Shown: positions 10,257-18,803, counted from the stretch's first letter. The stretch: DNA of 64,000 nt from Flavonifractor hominis (GCF_040095835.1 NZ_JBBMFT010000012.1:1-64000); one strand, 5' to 3'. A program made the numbers and translations. The notes: a model not told the origin generated them from the sequence alone.

Positions 10257-10628
10257 TCAGGGAAGTTCCCCTGGCCGGGGCGGGCGGGTATAGCGGGCGA
10301 GATCCTCCCGCACAGCGCCCCATTTCCGGTAGTTTTCCCGCCCCTCCCGCAGGGTCATGCCATGGTTCTCATCACTGGGGTCATCCTCCCCCGGGGCGAA
10401 TACGTCGTTCTCCCAGAAGCACACCGGGCAGATGGAGGCGATGGCCTCCGCCCTGGGAACAGGAAGGGTAAGATAACCGCAGCAGGGACAGGGGTAGATT
10501 CCGGCCGGGGCCTCCGACACCGGAGGCGGGACGGATGCCAGCGGCTCCGGGGTGCACGAGACCGACTCGGCCGGCTCAGCATCATCGGCCGCTTTAGGCA
10601 AATAGAGCACTTTTTTTCGTGGATGCAT
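10257..10628 (-). CDS. Cysteine-rich CPCC-family protein
   Basis: 123 residues. The C-terminal half carries YPCPCCGYLTLP, then ICPVCFWENDVF and DDPSDENHGMTLREGRENYRKWGA, the hallmark of the small CPCC zinc-ribbon-like family (Pfam Cys_rich_CPCC as I recall it). Its biochemical role is unknown; such proteins are often linked to toxin or immunity loci, but nothing here suggests that. The N-terminal 45 residues are low-complexity. ATG 10628 has AGGAGG 8 nt upstream. It lies 26 bp upstream of uvrA and 49 bp downstream of the aldo/keto reductase, probably in one transcript. Confidence 0.8.
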   Translation of the reverse strand: MHPRKKVLYLPKAADDAEPAESVSCTPEPLASVPPPVSEAPAGIYPCPCCGYLTLPVPRAEAIASICPVCFWENDVFAPGEDDPSDENHGMTLREGRENYRKWGAVREDLARYTRPPRPGELP

Positions 10629-10677
10629 AGCGGTCCCGCCTCCTAACTTCAGATGCAGAGCCGGTGGCGCAACAGGA

Positions 10678-11691
10678 TCAATATCCGAACACCTGGGCCA
10701 CGCCGGCCAGCATGTCCCGGATGGGCAGGTTGTAGGGGCAGCGCCGCTCGCAGGCGCCGCACTGCACGCAGGAGCCGGCGTGGTACTGCATAGCCTCATA
10801 CCGGGCCCGGGCCCAGTCGCCCAGGCCGTACTTGCGGGCGTAGTTGGCCAGGGTAAAGGTGGAGGGGATGTCGATGCCGGTGGAGCAGGGGGCGCAGTAG
10901 CCGCAGCGGCGGCAGAACTGGGTGCCCAGCTCCTTCCGGATGGCCTGGCAGCGCTCCAGCTCCTCCTCGGTCAGGGGGGAGAAGCCCTCAGCGGCCTCGG
11001 CGTTGCGGATCACCTCTTCCACCGAGCCCATGCCGGGGATGGAGATGTCGATGACGCCGGAGGCGGCGATGTACCGCAGGGCCAGGTTCCAGTCGTCCAG
11101 GTTGCCGCCGGCCATGGGCTTCATGGCGATGGTGCCGATGCCCTTCTCCCGGGCCTGCGCCAGAATCTCCCGGCCCTGGTCCTCCACGATGTTGTAGGGG
11201 AACATGATGGTCTCGAACCGGTCGGCGTACTGCTCCACCAGGATCTTCATGGCGTCGGCGCTGTGGCAGGTGATGCCGATGTGGCCGATCTTGCCGGCGG
11301 CCTTGGCCTCGACCAGAGCCTCATAGGCGCCGCCCGGGCCGAAGACCTTCTCGATGTCCTTCTCGGGCAGGTTGTGGATCTGGTAGACGTCGATGTAGTC
11401 GGTGCGCAGGTTCTTGAGGCTGGTCTCAATGTCCTTGCACATACCGGCATAGTCACGGGACATGGCTTTGGTGGCCAGGATGAACTTGTCCCGACGGCCC
11501 TCCAGGGCGGCACCCAGATACTCCTCGGACACGGTGTAGCCCCGGGCGGTGTCGATGTAGTTCATGCCGTACTCCTCCAGCTTGTCCACCACGGCCACGG
11601 TGTTGGCCGCGTCGGCGCGCTGGATGGGGATGCCGCCAAAGGAGACCACGGCGGCCTTGAGACCAGTTTTACCCAGAGTAGCGTATTTCAT
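10678..11691 (-). CDS. Aldo/keto reductase with C-terminal 4Fe-4S ferredoxin domain
   Basis: 337 residues. A TIM-barrel aldo/keto reductase domain (about 1-255) has the catalytic set Asp (YIDTARGY), Tyr, Lys (FILATKA) and His (YQIHNLP). A C-terminal cluster domain has CRRCGYCAPC and CVQCGACERRCPYNLP, enough cysteines for two 4Fe-4S clusters. This class is common in anaerobes and probably moves electrons between ferredoxin or NADPH and a carbonyl substrate that is not known. Upstream lie the duplicated uvrB end and a repeat element; the CPCC gene and uvrA follow downstream on the same strand. Confidence 0.9.
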   Translation of the reverse strand: MKYATLGKTGLKAAVVSFGGIPIQRADAANTVAVVDKLEEYGMNYIDTARGYTVSEEYLGAALEGRRDKFILATKAMSRDYAGMCKDIETSLKNLRTDYIDVYQIHNLPEKDIEKVFGPGGAYEALVEAKAAGKIGHIGITCHSADAMKILVEQYADRFETIMFPYNIVEDQGREILAQAREKGIGTIAMKPMAGGNLDDWNLALRYIAASGVIDISIPGMGSVEEVIRNAEAAEGFSPLTEEELERCQAIRKELGTQFCRRCGYCAPCSTGIDIPSTFTLANYARKYGLGDWARARYEAMQYHAGSCVQCGACERRCPYNLPIRDMLAGVAQVFGY

Positions 11692-11755
11692 GACAAATAC
11701 CTCTTTTTTCTACCCGGCAAGGGCCGGATTTATTATAAAATAAGGGGACGAGAGC

Positions 11756-11839
11756 TCATCCCTGCCCCCGCAGCTCGATGATGCGGTCGCGGAGGACGGC
11801 GGCGTACTCGAACTCCAGCCGCTTGCTGGCCTCCCTCAT
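11756..11839 (-). pseudogene. Orphan second copy of the uvrB 3' end
   Basis: Read on the minus strand, this codes for MREASKRLEFEYAAVLRD and then RIIELRGQG with its own TGA stop. Over 26 residues the peptide is identical to the true UvrB C-terminus at 11997-12077, but nine codons differ and all nine changes are synonymous, including a serine switch TCC/AGC and CGG/AGG arginine. The true gene ends in TAG after Gln; this copy adds Gly and ends in TGA. It cannot be expressed as UvrB because the element at 11841-11996 separates it from the gene. Confidence 0.85.
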
Positions 11840-11840
11840 T

Positions 11841-11996
11841 GTCCCACACGGCAGGAGCCGTGTGGGAGCCCTGAATGGATTTTACATGCTCGGGCCAAGT
11901 GAATTGGCCCTGCGCCAAGGTTTTGCCTGCGGCAAAACGCTTGTACGACGCAGGCGCCGCCCCGCCGTTGGCGGGGCCCCGAAAGAAATGGGGAGG
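11841..11996 (+). repeat. Five-stem repeat element, copy 1 (uvrB locus)
   Basis: 156 bp noncoding insert between two copies of the uvrB 3' end. Stem-loop 1 is 11842-11867 (11 bp stem). Stem-loop 2 is 11892-11910 (GGGCCAA, loop GTGAA, TTGGCCC). Stem-loop 3 is 11920-11938 (GTTTTGCC, TGC, GGCAAAAC). The linker GCTTGTACGACGC follows at 11939-11951, then a short GC stem and stem-loop 5 at 11960-11976 (CCCCGCC, GTT, GGCGGGG). Order and spacing match the copies at 32975, 59385 and 59640, with paired substitutions in the stems. Confidence 0.85.
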
Positions 11997-13955
11997 CTAT
12001 TGGCCCCGCAGCTCGATGATACGGTCCCGCAGCACGGCGGCGTACTCAAACTCCAGCCGCTTGGAGGCCTCCCGCATTTCCTTCTCCAGCTTGGCGATGG
12101 CGGCCTCCTTCTCCTTCTTGGACAGAGCCTTTTTGGAGTGGGGCAGCTCGTCCTTGTCGTCGGACAGGTCGATGACGTCCCGCACCGACTTAATGACCGT
12201 CTTGGGCACGATGCCGTGGGCCTGGTTGAAGGCGTCCTGCTTGGCCCGGCGGCGCTCGGTCTCGTCGATGGCCCGGCGCATGGAGGGCGTGATGGAGTCG
12301 GCGTACATGACCACCAGGCCCTGGGCGTTGCGGGCGGCCCGGCCGATGGTCTGGATGAGGGAGGTCTCCGAGCGGAGGAAGCCCTCCTTGTCGGCGTCCA
12401 GAATGGCCACCAGGCTGACCTCCGGCAGGTCCAGGCCCTCACGCAGCAGGTTGATGCCCACCAGCACGTCGAAAATGCCCAGCCGCAGGTCCCGGATGAT
12501 CTCCATGCGCTCGATGGTGTCGATGTCGTGGTGCATATAGCGCACCTTGATGCCCGCGTTGGTGAGGTAGGCGGTGAGATCCTCCGCCATCTTCTTGGTC
12601 AGGGTGGTGACCAGCACCCGCTCTTTCCGGGCGGTGCGCTCGTTGATCTCTCCGATGAGGTCGTCGATCTGGCCCTCTACCGGCCGCACCTCGATCTTGG
12701 GGTCCAGCAGGCCGGTGGGGCGGATGACCTGCTCCACGATCTGGCCCGACCGCTCCCGTTCGTACTCGCCGGGGGTGGCGGAGACATACACCACCTGGTT
12801 GAGCCGCTTCTGGAATTCCTCGAATTTCAGCGGCCGGTTGTCGAAGGCACAGGGGAGGCGGAAGCCATAGTCCACCAGGCTGGTCTTGCGGGCCCGGTCG
12901 CCGTTGTACATGGCCCGCACCTGGGGGAGGGTCACGTGGCTCTCGTCGATGAACAGAACAAAGTCCTTGGGGAAATAGTCCAGCAAGGTGTGAGGGGGCG
13001 ACCCGGCGGGCCGGCCCTCGATGACCCGGGAATAGTTTTCGATGCCGGTGCAGTAGCCCAGCTCCTGCATCATCTCCACATCGTACATGGTGCGCTGCTT
13101 GATGCGCTGGGCCTCAATGAGCTTGCCCTCCTTCTCGAAAAAGGCCACCCGCTCCTCCAGCTCCTTGTAGATCTCCTGGATGGCGGCGTCCATTTTCTCC
13201 TTGGGGGTGACGTAGTGGGTGGCGGGCCAGACGGGGATGGTATTGAGTTTGCGGATGACCGTGCCGGTGACCACGTTGATCTCGCTGATGCGGTCGATCT
13301 CGTCCCCAAAGAACTCCACCCGGATGGCGGAATCCTTCCAGTAGGCGGGGAAGATCTCCACCGTGTCACCCCGGACCCGGAACATGTTGCGCTCAAAGGC
13401 GATGTCGTTGCGCTCGTAGCGGATGGCCACCAGTTTTTTCAGCAGCTCATCCCGCTCCATGACGGCCCCCACCCGCAGGGAGACCATCATCTTGGCAAAG
13501 TCCTCCGGCTCACCCAGACCGTAAATGCAGGACACCGAGGACACCACGATCACGTCCCGCCGCTCCATCAGGGAGGCGGTGGCCGCCAGGCGCAGCCGGT
13601 CGATCTCCTCGTTGACCGCCGAGTCCTTTTCGATAAAGGTGTCGGTGTGGGGGATATAGGCCTCAGGCTGATAGTAGTCGTAGTAGGACACGAAGTATTC
13701 CACCGCGTTGTGGGGAAAAAACTCCTTGAACTCGGCGCACAGCTGGGCGGCCAGAGTCTTGTTGTGGGCCAGCACCAGGGTGGGCCGCTGCACCGCCTCG
13801 ATGACCTTGGCCATGGTGAAGGTCTTGCCCGAGCCGGTGACCCCCAGCAGGGTCTGCTCGTCCAGCCCGTTCTCAATGCCGGCGGCCAGGGCGGCGATAG
13901 CCTCCGGCTGGTCGCCGGCGGGCTGGTAGCTGCTGACTACTTCAAATTTGGGCAT
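11997..13955 (-). CDS. uvrB: Excinuclease ABC subunit B
   Basis: 652 residues, the normal UvrB length. Near residue 40 is Walker A GVTGSGKTFTMA, followed by the beta-hairpin YYDYYQPEAYIPHTDTFIEK that clamps DNA. Helicase motifs IDESHV, VSATPGEYE and QTIGRAARN and the C-terminal UVR motif (RLEFEYAAVLRDRI) that contacts UvrC follow. UvrB receives damaged DNA from UvrA and forms the pre-incision complex. ATG 13955 has GGAGGGG upstream. The 3' end is duplicated beyond the stop codon with a repeat element in between, so the locus has been rearranged although the gene itself is intact. Confidence 0.98.
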   Translation of the reverse strand: MPKFEVVSSYQPAGDQPEAIAALAAGIENGLDEQTLLGVTGSGKTFTMAKVIEAVQRPTLVLAHNKTLAAQLCAEFKEFFPHNAVEYFVSYYDYYQPEAYIPHTDTFIEKDSAVNEEIDRLRLAATASLMERRDVIVVSSVSCIYGLGEPEDFAKMMVSLRVGAVMERDELLKKLVAIRYERNDIAFERNMFRVRGDTVEIFPAYWKDSAIRVEFFGDEIDRISEINVVTGTVIRKLNTIPVWPATHYVTPKEKMDAAIQEIYKELEERVAFFEKEGKLIEAQRIKQRTMYDVEMMQELGYCTGIENYSRVIEGRPAGSPPHTLLDYFPKDFVLFIDESHVTLPQVRAMYNGDRARKTSLVDYGFRLPCAFDNRPLKFEEFQKRLNQVVYVSATPGEYERERSGQIVEQVIRPTGLLDPKIEVRPVEGQIDDLIGEINERTARKERVLVTTLTKKMAEDLTAYLTNAGIKVRYMHHDIDTIERMEIIRDLRLGIFDVLVGINLLREGLDLPEVSLVAILDADKEGFLRSETSLIQTIGRAARNAQGLVVMYADSITPSMRRAIDETERRRAKQDAFNQAHGIVPKTVIKSVRDVIDLSDDKDELPHSKKALSKKEKEAAIAKLEKEMREASKRLEFEYAAVLRDRIIELRGQ

Positions 13956-14028
13956 ACCATCCCCTCCTGCCTGTATCATAACAAAACAAATGTTCTATTG
14001 CAAGCCTTTCTTTTGCCGGGCGGTACCC

Positions 14029-14703
14029 TCAGGGCTGAAAGAAACGGCTGTCCCGCAGGGAGACCATATCGTCGTCCACGAAGATCAGGTGGTCCACCAG
14101 CTCCACGCCCATCCGGGCCAGCAGCGGGGCCAGGCTGTTGGTGGTGGCGATGTCGTCCTCCGACGGGAAGGCAATGCCCGAGACATGGTTGTGGGCCAGC
14201 ACCACCGCTGAGGCGTTGAGGGCCAAAGCGGCCTCCACGATGAGGCGGGTGGTGATGGCCACGGCGTTCACGTTGCCCTCGGTCAGCCTGCGGATACCCA
14301 GTACCTTGCGCTTGCCATCCATGCACAGCAGACACAGGATCTCATTGCGGGCGCCGAAGAAATAGGGGCGCAGCAGCTGATAATAGTCCCGGGAGGTGCG
14401 GGCAATGTGGTCCATCTGCGTGCGGGAGGTGAGGTAGCGGCCGGAGAACTCCTTCACCGCCTTGAGCAGCACGGCGGCGTGCTCCCCCACGCCCCGGAGC
14501 TTCATCAGCTCGTCGGGGATGGCGTCCAGCACCCCGGCCAGGGAGCCGAACTGGTCGATCAGCTCGTGGGCCAGGGGATTGGTGTCGCTGCGGGGGTTGG
14601 CGTAGAAGAGCAGCAGCTCCAGCAGCTTGTGGTCGGGAAAGGAGTCCGGCCGGGCCAGAAATTCACTTTTGAGCCGCTGACGGTGCCCGTCGTGAGCGCC
14701 CAT
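14029..14703 (-). CDS. radC: RadC-family JAB-domain protein
   Basis: 224 residues. An N-terminal helix-hairpin-helix region (LLELLLFYANPRSDTNPLAHELI, LRGVGEHAA) precedes a JAB/JAMM-like domain with LAHNHVSG followed by PSEDD, the metal-site pattern of RadC. Despite the name, a repair role is not established; the family is often linked to mobile DNA and competence. It lies between pyrE and uvrB on the same strand with about 30 and 73 bp gaps, so it is probably part of the same minus-strand transcript. Confidence 0.93.
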   Translation of the reverse strand: MGAHDGHRQRLKSEFLARPDSFPDHKLLELLLFYANPRSDTNPLAHELIDQFGSLAGVLDAIPDELMKLRGVGEHAAVLLKAVKEFSGRYLTSRTQMDHIARTSRDYYQLLRPYFFGARNEILCLLCMDGKRKVLGIRRLTEGNVNAVAITTRLIVEAALALNASAVVLAHNHVSGIAFPSEDDIATTNSLAPLLARMGVELVDHLIFVDDDMVSLRDSRFFQP

Positions 14704-14733
14704 GCCGGACCCCTCCTCCTATAAGATACCCGC

Positions 14734-15405
14734 TCAGCGGGCGCCGTACTCAGCCAGATAGGCCTCCATGCGGGCTTTCATGGCGTCGTCAATGTAGACC
14801 TTGCCGTCGATCTCCTTGTTGTGCAGGAAGGAGATGATCTCCCGCACGGTGACGATGGGGTACACGGCGATGCCGTAATCCTCCCGCAGCTCGTCCAGGG
14901 TGGAGCAGTCCCGGGTGCCCCGCTCCATGCGGTCCACCGAGACGATGAGGGCCTTCATGTTCACCTTGGCCACGTGCTTGAACAGCTCGATGGTCTCCCG
15001 CACGGCGGTGCCGGCGGTGACCACGTCCTCCACGATGACCACGTTGTCCCCGTCCTGGGGCTTGTAGCCCACCATGGAACCGCCCTCGCCGTGGTCCTTG
15101 ACCTCCTTGCGGTTGAAGCAGTAGGGCAGGTCCCGCTCATAGTTGCGGTAGAGGGAGGCGGCGGCGGACACGGCCAGAGGGATGCCCTTGTAGGCCGGCC
15201 CGAACAGGCAGTCTACCCCGTCGGGCAGATGGTTCTGGATACAGGCGGCGTAGTAGTCGCCCAGCTTGGCGGCCTGGGCGCCGGTCTTGTAGTTGCCGGT
15301 GTTGATGAAGTAGGGGGTCTTGCGGCCGGACTTGGTGACGAAGTCGCCGAAGGTGAGCACGCCGGAGCGCACCATAAAGGTAATGAATTCTTCCTGATAG
15401 GTCAT
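14734..15405 (-). CDS. pyrE: Orotate phosphoribosyltransferase
   Basis: 223 residues. The PRPP-binding motif VVIVEDVVTAGTAV lies near residue 120, with the orotate-site segments FINTGNYKTG and FGPAYKGIPLA and the flexible loop KDHGEGG. It converts orotate and PRPP to orotidine monophosphate in pyrimidine synthesis. The start at 15405 is chosen because an upstream in-frame stretch lacks family similarity and reaches past the promoter; GAGAGG serves as the ribosome site. No other pyr gene is present and I see no PyrR attenuator in the short leader. Confidence 0.96.
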   Translation of the reverse strand: MTYQEEFITFMVRSGVLTFGDFVTKSGRKTPYFINTGNYKTGAQAAKLGDYYAACIQNHLPDGVDCLFGPAYKGIPLAVSAAASLYRNYERDLPYCFNRKEVKDHGEGGSMVGYKPQDGDNVVIVEDVVTAGTAVRETIELFKHVAKVNMKALIVSVDRMERGTRDCSTLDELREDYGIAVYPIVTVREIISFLHNKEIDGKVYIDDAMKARMEAYLAEYGAR

Positions 15406-15441
15406 GGTTGCAAACCTCTCTTCTTCAAAAATAGTCGAATT

Positions 15442-15470
15442 ATTATACCACCGTTTGAAAGGGGGGGCAA
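15442..15470 (-). promoter_or_regulatory. Sigma-A promoter of pyrE
   Basis: Minus strand TTGCCC, 17 bp, TATAAT, ending 36 bp before the pyrE start. Confidence 0.7.
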
Positions 15471-15484
15471 GGGAGACAGTGGGA

Positions 15485-15514
15485 AAATCCACCGGGGTCC
15501 TCTGTGGATTTTTT
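15485..15514 (+). terminator. Terminator-like hairpin in a divergent promoter region
   Basis: 8 bp stem (AAATCCAC / GTGGATTT) with a 12 nt loop and T6 tail on the plus strand. It lies just behind the pyrE -35 box and upstream of the plus-strand gene at 15585. It may stop antisense or leader transcripts. Confidence 0.5.
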
Positions 15515-15584
15515 AGGAAAACTTAATGTGCACAAGGGAAAAGGTATGATAGAATACCAGCATAGAGAAGAAGAGGTGACTCGT

Positions 15585-16076
15585 TTGGAACTGCTGGACT
15601 GGTTGACAAACAACGATATGGGTGAGCTGCTGTTCACCATGCTGGTGTCCATGGTGCCGGTGATCGAGCTGCGGGGGGGCGTGCCCTTCGGCACCGCCCT
15701 GGGGCTGGCGCCCGGAGAGGCCCTGGTGGCGGCCATTGTGGGCAATATGCTCCCCATTCCGTTTATCATCGTGTATATCCGCCGCATCTTCAAGTGGATG
15801 CGCCGCAAGTCGCCCCGGCTGAACCGCCTGGTGGACCGGCTGGAGAAAAAGGCCCATCTGAAGGGGCGGGTAGTGAACCGCTACAAATATCTGGGGCTGT
15901 GGCTGTTTGTGGCCATCCCCCTGCCGGGCACGGGGGCATGGACCGGCGCGCTGGCGGCGGCCTTCCTGGATATGCCCCTGCGCAAAGCCCTGCCTTCCAT
16001 TTTCCTGGGCGTGGTGACCGCCGGGCTCATCATGACCTTTGCCACCGGGCTGGTGGTGGCCACGGTAGGGGGCTGA
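15585..16076 (+). CDS. Small multi-drug export family membrane protein (COG2426-like)
   Basis: 163 residues with four hydrophobic segments. The segment VSMVPVIELRGGVPFGTALGL and the later FVAIPLPGTGAWTGALAAAFLDMP are hallmarks of the family annotated as small multi-drug export proteins. That name comes from sequence clustering; the transport role is weakly supported. The likely start is TTG 15585, with GAGGTG 6 nt upstream. The nearest upstream ATG (15546) lies within the putative promoter (TTAATG, 16 bp, TATGAT at 15523-15550). It is divergent from pyrE. Confidence 0.8.
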   Translation: MELLDWLTNNDMGELLFTMLVSMVPVIELRGGVPFGTALGLAPGEALVAAIVGNMLPIPFIIVYIRRIFKWMRRKSPRLNRLVDRLEKKAHLKGRVVNRYKYLGLWLFVAIPLPGTGAWTGALAAAFLDMPLRKALPSIFLGVVTAGLIMTFATGLVVATVGG

Positions 16077-16127
16077 CGGGGACCAAACACCGCCAAAGGG
16101 CATAGGATAGCCCGGAGGTGAGCGGAT

Positions 16128-16502
16128 TTGAACGCGATTTTGCAGGTGATCCTGGCCCTGCTGGCGGCCGTTGGGCTGCTGGCGCTGGGGTGGATGCTCT
16201 ATGGAAAACTGGTGACTCCGGTGGGGGAGCTGGGGCCGGTATATGCGGTGCTGCCCGCCGACGGAGACGGAGCGCGGCTGGAGCAGGAGGTAAAGGGTCT
16301 TCTGTGGCTGCGCAGCGGGGCGCTGGCCCGGGCCATTATCATCATTGCCGACACCGGCCTGACCCCCGAGGGGCGGGCGGTGGCTGCCGCGCTGATGAAG
16401 GACGCCACCGGCGTGGTGCTCTGCCCGGCGGAGCGGCTGGGGGAGTATCTAGCCCAGGTCGGGGCGAAAACCATTCGACAAACGCCGCCGGGGGTGATAT
16501 GA
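16128..16502 (+). CDS. Membrane-anchored protein of unknown function upstream of recD2
   Basis: 124 residues starting at TTG 16128 behind an AGGTGAG ribosome site. An N-terminal hydrophobic helix (ILQVILALLAAVGLLALGWML) is followed by a soluble domain of about 95 residues with alternating strands and helices (ALARAIIIIADTGLTPEGRAVAAALM, GVVLCPAERLGEYL). It is 33 bp upstream of recD2 and so probably co-transcribed. I do not recognise the family; the soluble part has the look of a small alpha/beta domain without an obvious catalytic motif. Confidence 0.7.
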   Translation: MNAILQVILALLAAVGLLALGWMLYGKLVTPVGELGPVYAVLPADGDGARLEQEVKGLLWLRSGALARAIIIIADTGLTPEGRAVAAALMKDATGVVLCPAERLGEYLAQVGAKTIRQTPPGVI

Positions 16503-16535
16503 TATCTCCCGAAGAAAAGGGAGGGAACAGCACCC

Positions 16536-18746
16536 ATGCAGCAGGAAGAGCTGACTTACATCGAGGGCACCGTGGACGCCGTGATCTATCAGAACGAGGA
16601 CAACGGCTACACGGTGCTCCGCCTGGACGCGGGAGACGGCAGCGGCCTCACGGTGGTGGGGTGCATGCCCGGCGTGGCCCCGGGGGAGAGCATTTCGGTC
16701 CAGGGCAGCTGGGTGCGCCATGCCTCCTACGGAGAGCAGTTCAAGGCAGAGACGGTGGAGCGGCGAATGCCCGCGGGCACCAAAGCCATCTATGAGTACC
16801 TGGCCTCGGGCGCGGTGCGGGGCATCGGCGCGGCCACGGCCCGGCGCATGGTGGAGGAGTTCGGGGAGGACGCCCTCACCGTGCTGGAGGAGCACCCCGA
16901 GCAGCTCACCCGCATTCGGGGCATCACCCGCAAGCGGGCCCTGTCCATGGGGGAGAACTTCCGCATGCAGATGGGCATGCGCCGGCTGCTGGAGTTTCTG
17001 GGGGAGCACGCCGTGCCCCTCCAGCTGGCCATGCCCCTCTACCGCAAATACGGGGACCGGGCCCTGCCGGCCATCCGGAACAACCCTTATCTGCTGGTGG
17101 ATGAGGAGCTGGGGGTGGAGTTCTCCACCGCTGACGAGCTGGCCCTGTCCATGGGCATGGAGGGGGACGACCCCCAGCGCATCGAGGCGGGGCTGCTCTT
17201 TGAGCTGAGCCACAATCTGGACAACGGCCATACCTTTCTGCCCCGGCGCAAGCTGCTGGCCGCCACGGCCCAGCTCATCGGCGTGGAGGGGGAGGCCCTG
17301 GAGGACGCGCTGGAGACCCTGCTGGAGCGGGGGGAGGTCATCCAGGAGGCGGTGGCTGGGGAGGAGGCGGTATACCTCCAGGACCTGTGCGAGGCCGAGC
17401 AGTATGTGGCCTTCCGCCTGGTGGAGATGGCCCGTGGAGAGCTGACGGCCCCCCACGGACTGGACCGGCTCATCGACGGCATCCAGGCCCGGCAGGGCAT
17501 CACCTACGCCCCCCAGCAGCGCCAGGCGGTGGAGCTGGCCGCCGTGCGCCAGGTGATGCTGCTCACCGGCGGGCCGGGCACCGGCAAGACCACCTCCCTG
17601 CGGGGGGTGCTGGCCCTGTTTGAGGAGCTGGGGCTGGAGACCGCCCTGGCCGCCCCCACCGGCCGGGCGGCCAAGCGGCTGGGGGAGCTGTGCGGCATGG
17701 AGGCGGCCACCATCCACCGCCTGCTGGAGACCCAGTATGACCCCCATTCGGGCCGGCTCATCTTCGCCCACGATGAGAGCGAGCCGCTGAAGGCGGACGC
17801 CGTCATCGTGGACGAGACCTCCATGGTGGATATTTTGCTGATGCGGGGGCTGCTCTCCGCCCTGCGGGAGGACTGCCGCCTCATTCTGGTGGGGGACCCG
17901 GACCAGCTGCCCAGCGTGGGGCCGGGCAACCTGTTTTCCGACCTCATCCGCAGCGGCGTCATCCCCACGGTGCGCCTGACCGAGATTTTCCGCCAGGCCG
18001 CCGAGAGCGCCATCATCCGCAACGCCCACGCCGTCAACCGGGGGGAGCTGCCCGAGCTGCGGGACAACAAGAGCGACTTTTTCTTCCTCCGGCGCAAGGA
18101 CCCGGCCCGGGCGGCCGAGACCATTGTGGAGCTGGTCAAGACCCGCCTGCCCCAGAACATGGGCATTCCGCCCGAGCAGATCCAGGTCCTCTCCCCCACC
18201 CGCAAGCGGGGCACCGGCACCGCCGCCCTCAACCGGGCCATTCAGGAGGCGGTCAATCCCTCCGGGGAGGACCGGCCGGAGCGGCGCTTCGGCGAATACG
18301 TCTTCCGGCAGGGGGACCGGGTCATGCAGGTGCGCAACAATTACGACGTGGTGTGGAGGGACGGGCTGACCTCCGGCATGGGGGTGTTCAACGGCGATAT
18401 CGGCCAGATCCGCTCGGTGGACAACCGGGCCGAGGTGATCACGGTGGACTTTGAGGGCCGGGTGGTGGAGTACACCCCCGACATGCTCCTGGAGCTGGAG
18501 CCGGCCTATGCCATCACCGTCCACAAGGCCCAGGGCAGCGAGTACCGGGCGGTGATCCTGGCCGTGTGCGACGGCTCGCCCATGCTGCTCACCCGGGGGG
18601 TACTCTACACCGCCATCACCCGGGCCCGGGAGCTGCTGATCCTGGTGGGAGACGAGGAAGTGGTGGCCCGCATGACGGCCAACGACCGCCAGCAGCGCCG
18701 CTATTCCGGCCTGCGCTGGCGGCTGGTCCAGATCGACCGGGCATAA
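16536..18746 (+). CDS. recD2: SF1B DNA helicase RecD2
   Basis: 736 residues, the RecD2 length. The long N-terminal extension (about 1-310) contains an OB-like start and helix-hairpin-helix motifs (AVRGIGAATARRMVEEFG, LTRIRGITRKRALSM) that separate RecD2 from RecBCD-bound RecD. Helicase motif I is GGPGTGKTTSL near residue 345, followed by VIVDETSMVD, GDPDQLPSVGPG and a C-terminal VHKAQGSEY with YTAITRAR. RecD2 is a 5'-3' helicase linked to mismatch and replication-fork repair in organisms lacking RecBCD. It has a GGGAGGG ribosome site. Confidence 0.96.
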   Translation: MQQEELTYIEGTVDAVIYQNEDNGYTVLRLDAGDGSGLTVVGCMPGVAPGESISVQGSWVRHASYGEQFKAETVERRMPAGTKAIYEYLASGAVRGIGAATARRMVEEFGEDALTVLEEHPEQLTRIRGITRKRALSMGENFRMQMGMRRLLEFLGEHAVPLQLAMPLYRKYGDRALPAIRNNPYLLVDEELGVEFSTADELALSMGMEGDDPQRIEAGLLFELSHNLDNGHTFLPRRKLLAATAQLIGVEGEALEDALETLLERGEVIQEAVAGEEAVYLQDLCEAEQYVAFRLVEMARGELTAPHGLDRLIDGIQARQGITYAPQQRQAVELAAVRQVMLLTGGPGTGKTTSLRGVLALFEELGLETALAAPTGRAAKRLGELCGMEAATIHRLLETQYDPHSGRLIFAHDESEPLKADAVIVDETSMVDILLMRGLLSALREDCRLILVGDPDQLPSVGPGNLFSDLIRSGVIPTVRLTEIFRQAAESAIIRNAHAVNRGELPELRDNKSDFFFLRRKDPARAAETIVELVKTRLPQNMGIPPEQIQVLSPTRKRGTGTAALNRAIQEAVNPSGEDRPERRFGEYVFRQGDRVMQVRNNYDVVWRDGLTSGMGVFNGDIGQIRSVDNRAEVITVDFEGRVVEYTPDMLLELEPAYAITVHKAQGSEYRAVILAVCDGSPMLLTRGVLYTAITRARELLILVGDEEVVARMTANDRQQRRYSGLRWRLVQIDRA

Positions 18747-18780
18747 GGGGACGAGCGGGAAATATCGTGGACTTGACATG

Positions 18781-18803
18781 CACGCACAAGTGCAAAGTGC
18801 GTG
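18781..18803. promoter_or_regulatory. Inverted repeat upstream of the Arc-like gene
   Basis: CACGCAC (18781-18787) and GTGCGTG (18797-18803) are exact inverted arms 9 nt apart. They lie 2 bp after a consensus TTGACA at 18773-18778, although no good -10 follows at 17 bp. The repeat is a candidate operator for the adjacent ribbon-helix-helix protein. Confidence 0.45.

Noticed and set aside
11841..11996. Element as an ordinary insertion sequence or MITE with short target-site duplication
   Set aside because: No terminal inverted repeat joins the two ends. The flanking duplications are 62-108 bp, vary in length and differ by synonymous changes, which does not fit a transposase footprint.
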